Assembly (NCBI GenBank): GCA_002291495.1
Contig: DBAE01000009.1
Coordinates: 503 to 5,549 of the forward strand
Reading direction: 5' to 3'
DNA length: 5,047 nucleotides
Source: Bacteriovoracaceae bacterium UBA1018
Lineage (GTDB): Bacteria > Bdellovibrionota > UBA1018
Positions 1-5,047 of this stretch are shown here, piece after piece. The position numbers and the translations under genes were made by a program. How positions within the stretch are numbered: position 1 is the stretch's first letter; every line of letters begins with the position of its first letter. The notes beneath the pieces are model-generated. The model did no database searches and was not told the origin of the DNA. It saw nothing but the letters and a program-made list of their open reading frames with translations.

Positions 1-2
1 TT

Positions 3-1703
3 CAGGTTTTAGAAAAAGTCCCGTCGGTCAATATCTCGAGCAGTACCCTTTTTAGAAACCAGCAAGTTGTCGTTCGAGGAGACCAAGCAAACTTTCTCAA
101 CAACCACGTCCTCCTTTTGATTGATGGACGGCCCATCCGCGAGAGTACATTTTCAGGGGTAGACCTCGCCGTTCTTCAGTCATTTCCAATTGACATAATT
201 AAACGCATTGAGGTGGTTCGGGGACCAGGCTCAGTGCTTTACGGCACTGGAGCCTATTCAGGTGTCATCAATATTATTACCAAAGACTTTGGACCTGCAG
301 GTCAAAAGATCCGAGTGAGTGGCGGTGGCTATGGAGAGGCTCAAGTCAATGCGACCGGTGGCGTGAAAGAGTTTGGAGCTTCTGTGCGTGGATTTCACAC
401 GCGTGGTTTTGAATATAATGCTTACGACGAAACCCCGGCGGCGCTCGGCGGCCCTACCCTCACTTCAGATCGCTTCAGGTCTCGCGAGTATGGTGGCCTT
501 TTCAAATCACAGATAGGAGGTGTCAGCGTTCGGGGTTTTATAGGTGACGTAAAACAGGACATGCTGGGAAGCTTAAGTTGGAATCCTAAGGGTGATATCA
601 ACAGCACTCGAAAGTTTCTTGATCTTGGATATTCACATCAACCGGTGTCAATTCTCACCAGTAGTTACAATCTGACTTACAACAAAAACGACACTGACTT
701 TGTTCTGGACGTAGGTATTCCTGAAATCATCAACACGGAAGACCTTTTATTTGAAACGACGCAAACGCTTAGACCCTTCGAGGCTTTAGAGTTTATTATT
801 GGTGGTACAGCTCAAAATAATCGAGGAAAGACTCCAGTTTTACCAGAGCAGAGAGAGTTTTGGTACAGTCTCTATTTACAAAGTAAATTGCGTTTGGGCA
901 CCACCACTCTGCTTGCCGGTGTTCAAGGCAATAAAGTTCCCGACATCGAGTTTAATATCGTACCTCGAATTGGAGTCATACAAAAACTGAGTGAACGATG
1001 GACCCTTAAATTGCTCAACGCAACTGCGTTTCGTGCGCCAACAATCGCTGAACGATACATTCAAGCTGTACCGCAACTTCAGGGAAACCCGAACCTGATT
1101 CATGAAACAGTCAACACCACTGACCTTCAAGCCAACTACGTCCATGAAGGATACCGCGCGGCACTCACCTACTTTCATAGTGACTATAAAAATCTGATTC
1201 AAAATTCGCCAAACGCATCGAACATCAATAGCTATGGAAACACTGGACGCAGACTTGTTGACGGAATTGAGTTTGAAAACAAATGGATCCCTTCCAATAA
1301 AGTCCTCGTCAGCTTTGCACTCAGTTATATCTACAGCCGTCAAAGCGACTTGAAAGACGACACCCGTTTTCCGCGCATGAGTGGAAAACTTGGAGGATCA
1401 TATACTTTCGACGCGGGAATTACTTTGGGTCTCTTTGATGTTTGGACGGGCGAGCCACTCAGATCAATTGGAGATGGTCGCAACACTCCAGTCAATGACA
1501 CTCATTCGGTCACCTTACAGAGCGATTTTGCACTCGATCAGCTTTTCGGAACAAACATTCTTCAAGGAGCATCCGCACAAATCTTCGTCGATAACCTATT
1601 GAATGAGACGATTCAGCATCAAGATCTGAGTCGACATCAGGTCAATGCCTACCCTTTAACTGGGGGACGCAACGTAATCGGCCAAATTAGCTACAAGTTC
1701 TGA
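3..1703 (+). CDS. TonB-dependent outer-membrane receptor, 5' end outside the window
   Basis: This is a ligand-gated outer-membrane transporter that would import a scarce nutrient (siderophore, cobalamin or similar) with energy from TonB-ExbB-ExbD. The frame is open from base 3, giving 566 residues with no start in view. Numbered from base 3, the plug domain spans about residues 1-95, with VVRG at 23-26, LIDGRP at 39-44, IEVVRGPG at 69-76 and INIITK at 89-94, all classic plug motifs. The rest is a beta-barrel. It has the conserved FRAPT (from residue 343) and GNPNL (from residue 361) segments, a late VDNLLNE strand, and a C-terminus ending YKF, the aromatic end used for BamA recognition. The signal peptide and TonB box are missing because the window cuts the gene. 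A TTG at 117 could be taken as a start, but it lies inside LLLIDGRP and cannot be real. Family assignment is firm; the ligand is not predictable. No convincing intrinsic terminator follows the stop. Confidence 0.96.
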   Translation, partial: QVLEKVPSVNISSSTLFRNQQVVVRGDQANFLNNHVLLLIDGRPIRESTFSGVDLAVLQSFPIDIIKRIEVVRGPGSVLYGTGAYSGVINIITKDFGPAGQKIRVSGGGYGEAQVNATGGVKEFGASVRGFHTRGFEYNAYDETPAALGGPTLTSDRFRSREYGGLFKSQIGGVSVRGFIGDVKQDMLGSLSWNPKGDINSTRKFLDLGYSHQPVSILTSSYNLTYNKNDTDFVLDVGIPEIINTEDLLFETTQTLRPFEALEFIIGGTAQNNRGKTPVLPEQREFWYSLYLQSKLRLGTTTLLAGVQGNKVPDIEFNIVPRIGVIQKLSERWTLKLLNATAFRAPTIAERYIQAVPQLQGNPNLIHETVNTTDLQANYVHEGYRAALTYFHSDYKNLIQNSPNASNINSYGNTGRRLVDGIEFENKWIPSNKVLVSFALSYIYSRQSDLKDDTRFPRMSGKLGGSYTFDAGITLGLFDVWTGEPLRSIGDGRNTPVNDTHSVTLQSDFALDQLFGTNILQGASAQIFVDNLLNETIQHQDLSRHQVNAYPLTGGRNVIGQISYKF

Positions 1704-1730
1704 CGCAATAGCCCTACTGAACTGCAAAAA

Positions 1731-1758
1731 TTGATAGTGACACTCTAACCCGTAAAAT
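1731..1758 (+). promoter_or_regulatory. Candidate sigma70-type promoter, distal
   Basis: TTGATA at 1731-1736 matches the -35 consensus TTGACA at five of six bases. TAAAAT at 1753-1758 matches the -10 consensus at five of six, with a 16-base spacer. Transcription would start near 1765 and give a leader of roughly 265 bases for the gene at 2031. The -35 overlaps one arm of an inverted repeat, GATAGT/ACTATC (1733-1738 and 1763-1768), which could be an operator. This is motif matching only. Confidence 0.4.
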
Positions 1759-1822
1759 ATAACTATCGGAAATCACTGAATTAACGCAAACCTATATATG
1801 ACTTAAATGATCAAAAATAGAC

Positions 1823-1852
1823 TTGCCAATTGAGCTGTTCCCTTGCTATAGA
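1823..1852 (+). promoter_or_regulatory. Candidate sigma70-type promoter with extended -10, proximal
   Basis: TTGCCA at 1823-1828 (five of six to the -35 consensus) is followed after 18 bases by TATAGA at 1847-1852 (four of six). The -10 is preceded by TGC, an extended -10 motif. The predicted start is near 1858-1860, just before the first leader stem at 1862. That coincidence supports it as the main promoter of the gene at 2031, with a leader of about 170 bases. This is motif matching only. Confidence 0.45.
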
Positions 1853-1860
1853 CCTAACGC

Positions 1861-2030
1861 GTCGTCCAGAAGGATCTGGCAAAGCTCCCCAATATAAAGG
1901 GTTCTCAGGGCCAAGCGGACGAGAGGTTAAATAGCGTTAGTTTATGCGATGTGCAGAGCGCATCCAAACCGAGAGAGAAATCTCTCAAAGCCACGGAATG
2001 CTTACTAGACAGATGTTCGCAGGAGAACTC
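1861..2030 (+). promoter_or_regulatory. Structured 5' leader, possible cis-regulatory RNA
   Basis: Visible helices include an outer stem TCGTCC (1862-1867) with GGACGA (1917-1922). Its alternative is a hairpin CCAGA/TCTGG (1866-1870 and 1875-1879). A seven-pair hairpin GATGTGC/GCGCATC (1948-1954 and 1958-1964, one G-U pair) has an AGA loop. A six-pair hairpin GAGAGA/TCTCTC (1971-1976 and 1981-1986) is capped by the GNRA tetraloop GAAA. The GCGCATC strand has two other partners: GGAATGC at 1995-2001 (one bulged A), and GATG plus CGC at 2012-2020 (two bulged bases), which abuts the ribosome binding site. The site itself sits in the loop of a four-pair hairpin GTTC/GAAC (2015-2018 and 2025-2028). 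The core CAAACC, GAAA hairpin, CAAAGCCACGG recalls the c-di-GMP-I riboswitch, but the match is incomplete. Pairings were found by eye without energy calculation, and the class is unassigned. Confidence 0.4.
2021..2025 (+). promoter_or_regulatory. Shine-Dalgarno site that fixes the start at 2031
   Basis: AGGAG lies five bases before the ATG at 2031 and eight before the second ATG at 2034, so either codon can be used. The site decides against the upstream in-frame ATG at 1944. It can be partly masked by pairing of GGAGA (2022-2026) with TCTCT (1981-1985). Confidence 0.8.
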
Positions 2031-2906
2031 ATGATGTCTTCAATAACCAAAAGAACTTGGATTACAACGATTGCTGTTGCTGGCCTTGCTATCAATGCAG
2101 CCCATGCCCAAAGCAAAACAAGTAATACATCCACAACAAGTGTTAAAAAAAGCGTTGGTCAACAAATTCTTGATAACACCAGTGTCAGTTATTTCGGATT
2201 TTTTATCGGAGCCCCAGTATCGGATCCATTCTCCAGCAAAACTCCTGCAGTTGGTAAACAATACTATACTGATGGCAGCGAAATCGGCTTAGAAAACCAA
2301 CTCACTGTTTCTTACAAAATTAATCCAACTCTTTCTGCTTCTTTAAACCCAGTTTTCAAGATTTCCCCAAGCGCCACCCGCTACGGAATGATTGCTTCGT
2401 TTGCCCGTCTTGCTTCGAGCTCTGTCTATAACAAAGGCAATTTCAACGTCGGTGCTGACCTTCGTTTCTACCCAGGCATCACCAACGACATGCAACGAAA
2501 CCACGAGCGTATGACCTGGCGCTCTGACCAAGACTTCTCATACAAAGTTCCAAGCAGCCGCTTGACTGCTGGCGTAACCACCAGCCTTCGGTACCACAAT
2601 TACTTAGTGGATAGCCCTGTTAAGGATTATCGCATCAAAGCGATTCCAAACGTTCAATACCAAATTGCAAATAACCTCTCAGCAGGTCTTGCTTACGAAA
2701 TGGCTTTGACCCACATCCGCAACACAGCCGGCGTGCCTGCTGGAACCGTTGAGGAGTACCAAGAATGGACTTTCTTGGAGCCAAGCATTACTTGGAACAT
2801 CACTGAAAACGTCATGTTCAACCCGTACGTTGATCTCTACACAGGAGACAAAGTTACTGGCGAGACAGCGCAACTTGGCGCCGTCTTCATGTGGAAGATG
2901 ATGTAA
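2031..2906 (+). CDS. Secreted protein, probable small outer-membrane beta-barrel, paralogue A
   Basis: This 291-residue protein is exported by Sec. Residues 1-26 are a signal peptide: Lys7 and Arg8, a hydrophobic core ITTIAVAGLA, and an AHA cleavage site before Gln27. A Ser/Thr/Lys-rich linker runs to about residue 50, followed by alternating polar/hydrophobic stretches with many aromatics, typical of transmembrane beta-strands. Landmarks are SYFGFFIG at 53-60 and YTGDKVT at 270-276. The start was set at 2031 by the Shine-Dalgarno sequence at 2021-2025 and the signal peptide; an ATG at 1944 would add 29 unlikely residues. It does not end in the usual Phe or Trp but in MWKMM. The next gene encodes a divergent homologue with the same motif order. 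A strong terminator follows, so it is probably monocistronic, driven from 1731-1758 or 1823-1852 with a structured leader. I do not recognise a named family; a porin-like or structural envelope role is inference. Confidence 0.85.
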   Translation: MMSSITKRTWITTIAVAGLAINAAHAQSKTSNTSTTSVKKSVGQQILDNTSVSYFGFFIGAPVSDPFSSKTPAVGKQYYTDGSEIGLENQLTVSYKINPTLSASLNPVFKISPSATRYGMIASFARLASSSVYNKGNFNVGADLRFYPGITNDMQRNHERMTWRSDQDFSYKVPSSRLTAGVTTSLRYHNYLVDSPVKDYRIKAIPNVQYQIANNLSAGLAYEMALTHIRNTAGVPAGTVEEYQEWTFLEPSITWNITENVMFNPYVDLYTGDKVTGETAQLGAVFMWKMM

Positions 2907-2942
2907 TCTTTTTCTAGATTTTGGCAGAAACGCCTGACTTTT

Positions 2943-2984
2943 AAACCCCATCCCTGCACTGCAGAGATGGGGTTTTTTATTTTT
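2943..2984 (+). terminator. Strong intrinsic terminator
   Basis: A ten-pair stem, AAACCCCATC (2943-2952) with GATGGGGTTT (2966-2975), carries an inner CTG/CAG extension across one mismatch. It runs straight into a T-rich tract (2973-2984, one interrupting A). It sits 36 bases after the stop of the first small barrel gene and should separate it from the paralogue downstream. Confidence 0.93.
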
Positions 2985-3059
2985 AGCGATGCTCGCCTTA
3001 ACGCTGCGCTCATGGCAAGGCAATTGCTTACATGAACGCACTGTTTGGGGGGTCAAACG

Positions 3060-3968
3060 ATGCGTTTAGGTCTGAAACAAATTTTCTTGTCGGCTGCGAT
3101 TGCTAGCGTTTCTGCACTTGAGGCTCATGCTCAAGTAGAGGTGACGGAGGCTGCAGGTAGTGCTCCTCGCGAAAGCCACGTGGATCAGCGAGGCGACGTT
3201 GCAACCTCGCAAAATGAGATTGAGACCGATGTAGAAGGCGAATATGTATTGCCACCTTACTCGGTAAATTATTTCGGCGTACTTTTTGGACCTTCAGTCG
3301 AAAGCCCATCTAGCTCCCAACCTACTCCTCAAGGAAATATTGATCCCGAACTTCCGCTCGCGGTCCTGAATTTTTTAGGCCTCACTTATAACATGACCGA
3401 TCGATATGCGATTACAGGTACCGCTTACTGGGCCTGGAGGCCGGTCAGAGGACAAATTCTCGAAATGCGAGACCCATTTGTCAGACTTTCAGACTCACAG
3501 CTCGTCGTCACAGATAATTTTAATCTCTATGCTGATGCTCGCGTGCATTTCCCAATCACCGATACCTCTCGAGACAGCGACATGCTCACGGGGCTTCAGT
3601 CATTCCTGGTGGCGACATACATGCCCCCTGGAAGTCGCTTCACCCTACAAAGCTATCTTTCAGCACGCTATAATGTTTTTGGATCGCAAGGCATCGGAAA
3701 CGACGTGGAGCTCTATGCGGGTCCAAATGTGAGTTATCAAATTACCCCGACAGTCGCAGCCACACTCCTTTACGAAATGGGCGCCAATCACTTCTTCGGC
3801 GACGATCCATTTCAGATGGTCAATGCTGGAACCGATTTGCAGCCAGGTATCCGCTGGGATCCAAGTCCACGCCTCAGCGTAAACCCTTACCTCAATATCT
3901 TCACCGGAGATAAAGTCACCTTTGCTTCCACCTCGATCGGTATGACTTTGGCTTGGCAGCTTCTTTAA
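3060..3968 (+). CDS. Secreted protein, probable small outer-membrane beta-barrel, paralogue B
   Basis: This 302-residue exported protein has a signal peptide at residues 1-24 (Arg2 and Lys6, a core of IFLSAAIASVSAL, an AHA site before Gln25). An acidic linker follows to about residue 65. The mature body then shares ordered motifs with the upstream gene: NYFGVLFGPSVESPSSS matches SYFGFFIGAPVSDPFSS, PNVSYQI..LLYEMGANH matches PNVQYQI..LAYEMALTH, and NPYLNIFTGDKVT matches NPYVDLYTGDKVT. The ATG at 3060 is chosen because it begins a well-formed signal peptide and has a run of six G (3047-3052) seven bases upstream. An in-frame TTG at 3045 lies upstream of that G-run and is less likely. The preceding terminator implies a separate promoter within 2985-3059, but I see no clear -10/-35 pair there. 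Like its paralogue it lacks a terminal aromatic (AWQLL). Family unrecognised; the barrel fold is inferred from strand pattern and homology to its neighbour. Confidence 0.85.
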   Translation: MRLGLKQIFLSAAIASVSALEAHAQVEVTEAAGSAPRESHVDQRGDVATSQNEIETDVEGEYVLPPYSVNYFGVLFGPSVESPSSSQPTPQGNIDPELPLAVLNFLGLTYNMTDRYAITGTAYWAWRPVRGQILEMRDPFVRLSDSQLVVTDNFNLYADARVHFPITDTSRDSDMLTGLQSFLVATYMPPGSRFTLQSYLSARYNVFGSQGIGNDVELYAGPNVSYQITPTVAATLLYEMGANHFFGDDPFQMVNAGTDLQPGIRWDPSPRLSVNPYLNIFTGDKVTFASTSIGMTLAWQLL

Positions 3969-3974
3969 TTGTAG

Positions 3975-3995
3975 CGGGCCGAATCACCGTTTTTT
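3975..3995 (+). terminator. Weak candidate terminator after paralogue B
   Basis: CGG (3975-3977) can pair with CCG (3987-3989) immediately before six T residues (3990-3995). Three pairs and a nine-base loop make a weak stem. The position, just after the stop codon, is right, but the structure alone is not convincing. Confidence 0.25.
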
Positions 3996-4048
3996 GACGC
4001 CAGGGTCAGTTTGGGGTCTCCAAAATAGTGGAAGTCTAAAATCAGTCT

Positions 4049-4076
4049 TTGCACCCTCATCAGAGTAGCTTAAACT
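4049..4076 (+). promoter_or_regulatory. Candidate promoter for a leaderless GYF_2 transcript
   Basis: TTGCAC (4049-4054) and TAAACT (4071-4076, four of six to the -10 consensus) are separated by 16 bases. The predicted start falls at about 4083, the A of the ATG. The -35 match is only three of six, so this rests partly on the lack of a ribosome binding site for the gene. It is motif matching only. Confidence 0.25.
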
Positions 4077-4082
4077 TAAAGG

Positions 4083-5039
4083 ATGACCGGAGCTGAGTGG
4101 TATGTGGAGATAGGCAATCGGAAGGCTGGCCCCTATACTCCTGATCAAATTAAAGGACTCTTAGAAGACCAGGAAGTTCGTCCGCATGACCGAGTCACGT
4201 CGGATCGGCTCGATGGCGAATGGATCTCTGTCCAAGAACTCCTTGCTGCTTACGATGAAGCAGTAAAACGCTCTCAGAGTTTTCAAGCTCCCCCTCGCCC
4301 GTCAGAAATTGAAAAGACTCCCGTTCTTGGAATTCAGCTTCATAACTCCCAAGATTTAGCTCAAAACCTCTTTGACGCGCTTCGTGTCGCAAAAGAGAAG
4401 AAGGTCTCCTCAAAGATGACTCCGGTTAGCCCTCAAGAGTGGGGCACGGTTGCTCAGAGGCGTGGGCTAGTTCCCCCTCAGGTTTGGCTTATTTTAACTT
4501 TGACCGTAATTCTAGGCGTGTCCGTTTATGGGATTATGAAAGTCCTCAATGCGAAAAATGCTGCGACGACCGCCCTACCCACGATACAGGAACAACCTGC
4601 TCAGAACACGGTTCCTACTCTATCGACCTCGAATAGTACCCAGCCTCCAGCCGCGAAAATGGCTCCGCCTCCGACCATGCCGGCCCAGCGGATGAACGTT
4701 CCTGCTGTGACGCGGCCTAGTTTTGCCGAACGCAAGCGTATCGATGAAATGAGAGAACGCGAGCGCGAACGGGAGCGTGATCGAGAACGAGACGAAAGAG
4801 ATCGTCGAGAACAAGCTCTTCGCGATGAAGAACGACGAAGTGATGATCGTAGGCTCGAAGGCAGAATTGACGATCGAGAACGCCGATCAGATCCAAATGG
4901 AATCACTGACCCAAACAATGCCCCTCAGGACCGGGACCTCAACACCAATCCCAATTCAGCTGAAACTGAAGAAGCTGCGGGCGGAGAAATGATTGACCGC
5001 TTTAATCCTCCCGGACCTCCAGACGCATCCACCCAATAG
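4083..5039 (+). CDS. GYF_2-domain membrane protein with Arg/Glu-rich tail
   Basis: This is a 318-residue, probably inner-membrane protein of unknown role. Residues 5-55 form a GYF_2 domain: the EWYV opening, the central GPYTPDQI at 17-24, and GEWISVQELL at 45-54. GYF-type domains are known to bind proline-rich or other peptides. A polar linker (about 60-130) leads to one hydrophobic helix at about 133-155 (VWLILTLTVILGVSVYGIMKV), then a Pro/Thr/Gln-rich stretch (about 164-212). An intensely charged segment (217-270) has 21 Arg and 22 acidic residues and is likely helical or coiled-coil. The Asn/Pro-rich tail contains EMIDRFNPPGPP. If the GYF_2 domain is cytoplasmic, the charged region is periplasmic, but the flanking charges do not settle topology. 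An in-frame TAA at 4077-4079 excludes an earlier start, and the GYF_2 domain excludes a later one. Only AAAGG touching the ATG resembles a ribosome binding site, which is too close. The product is unnamed; the domain call is confident. Confidence 0.88.
   Translation: MTGAEWYVEIGNRKAGPYTPDQIKGLLEDQEVRPHDRVTSDRLDGEWISVQELLAAYDEAVKRSQSFQAPPRPSEIEKTPVLGIQLHNSQDLAQNLFDALRVAKEKKVSSKMTPVSPQEWGTVAQRRGLVPPQVWLILTLTVILGVSVYGIMKVLNAKNAATTALPTIQEQPAQNTVPTLSTSNSTQPPAAKMAPPPTMPAQRMNVPAVTRPSFAERKRIDEMRERERERERDRERDERDRREQALRDEERRSDDRRLEGRIDDRERRSDPNGITDPNNAPQDRDLNTNPNSAETEEAAGGEMIDRFNPPGPPDASTQ
4731..4892 (+). repeat. Low-complexity Arg/Glu/Asp codon repeat inside the GYF_2 gene
   Basis: Imperfect repetition of CGN and GAN codons encodes residues 217-270 of the GYF_2 protein, including a run of alternating Arg and Glu (RERERERER). 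The arginine codons vary (CGC, CGT, CGA, CGG, AGA), so the amino-acid pattern appears to be selected rather than produced by recent slippage. The repeat also creates a spurious Ser/Arg-rich open frame on the opposite strand. Confidence 0.8.
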
Positions 5040-5047
5040 TACAAAGC

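Larger units (their letters stand above)
1704..2030. other. 327-base intergenic region with promoters and a structured leader
   Basis: I find no credible gene on either strand here. The first 100 bases are AT-rich and carry a promoter-like pair and a six-base inverted repeat (GATAGT at 1733-1738, ACTATC at 1763-1768). The middle has a second promoter-like pair with an extended -10. From about 1861 to the ATG at 2031 the sequence is richer in G and C and full of short complementary segments, as expected of a structured 5' UTR. An open frame begins at the ATG at 1944. It is rejected as coding because that ATG has no Shine-Dalgarno sequence, lies among hairpin-forming sequence, and would place 29 charged residues before an obvious signal peptide. 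Confidence 0.7.

Noticed and set aside
876..1343. Minus-strand open frame of 155 codons inside the receptor gene
   Set aside because: It lies wholly antisense to a confident TonB-receptor barrel, and its translation shows no family features.
1875..1926. TCTCAGG followed by GGACGAGAGG, recalling the 3' half of a glycine riboswitch aptamer
   Set aside because: The required 5' partner (GGAGAG-like strand and P1 arm) is absent upstream, and the CCGAAG core is only loosely matched. The first small barrel gene is also not a glycine-metabolism gene.
1944..2030. In-frame N-terminal extension of the first small barrel gene from an ATG at 1944
   Set aside because: It has no Shine-Dalgarno sequence, lies in hairpin-forming sequence, and would bury a clear signal peptide 29 residues inside the protein.
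2679..3056. Minus-strand open frame crossing the end of the first small barrel gene and its terminator
   Set aside because: It overlaps a well-supported gene and terminator, and its translation has no recognisable domain.
2985..3059. Promoter for the second small barrel gene
   Set aside because: One must exist if the upstream terminator is efficient, but no -10/-35 pair here is better than chance by eye.
4601..4918. Minus-strand open frame rich in Ser-Arg dipeptides
   Set aside because: It is the antisense shadow of the Arg/Glu codon repeat in the GYF_2 gene, with no ribosome binding site or recognisable domain.
1..5047. CRISPR array, tRNA, rRNA, insertion sequence or attachment site
   Set aside because: I saw no regularly spaced direct repeats, cloverleaf-forming sequence, transposase or terminal inverted repeats in the window.

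Overview
This 5,047-base window has moderate GC content and four same-strand coding regions. All four look like envelope proteins of a Gram-negative (diderm) bacterium: a TonB-dependent outer-membrane receptor running in from the left edge, two related signal-peptide-bearing proteins that are probably small outer-membrane beta-barrels, and a membrane-anchored GYF_2-domain protein. A GYF_2 protein next to lineage-specific barrel proteins would fit a predatory or environmental delta-proteobacterial relative (Bdellovibrionota or Myxococcota type). That placement is inference; no marker gene is present.

Layout. Positions 3-1703 hold the receptor, which lacks its N-terminus. The frame is open to the window edge, so the TTG at 117 is not its start. 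A 327-base gap (1704-2030) follows. It holds two sigma70-like promoter candidates (1731-1758 and 1823-1852) and a leader with strong local hairpins that ends at a good ribosome binding site. Next come the first small barrel protein (2031-2906) and a textbook intrinsic terminator (2943-2984). The second small barrel protein (3060-3968) has a recognisable ribosome binding site but no promoter I could defend. After a 114-base gap comes the GYF_2 protein (4083-5039), whose ATG has no usable Shine-Dalgarno sequence and may be read from a leaderless transcript.

How they fit together. The two middle genes are divergent tandem paralogues: they share motifs in the same order at the mature N-terminus, mid-protein and C-terminus. 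The terminator between them implies separate transcription. The receptor would import a scarce ligand using TonB energy, but nothing here identifies the ligand. The GYF_2 protein has a cytoplasmic-type peptide-binding domain, one membrane helix and an extreme Arg/Glu-rich segment. It could be a scaffold, but its partner is unknown.

The most interesting non-coding signal is the leader of the first small barrel gene. It contains mutually exclusive helices next to the ribosome binding site and partly resembles the c-di-GMP-I (GEMM) riboswitch core. No complete known riboswitch could be assigned by eye.
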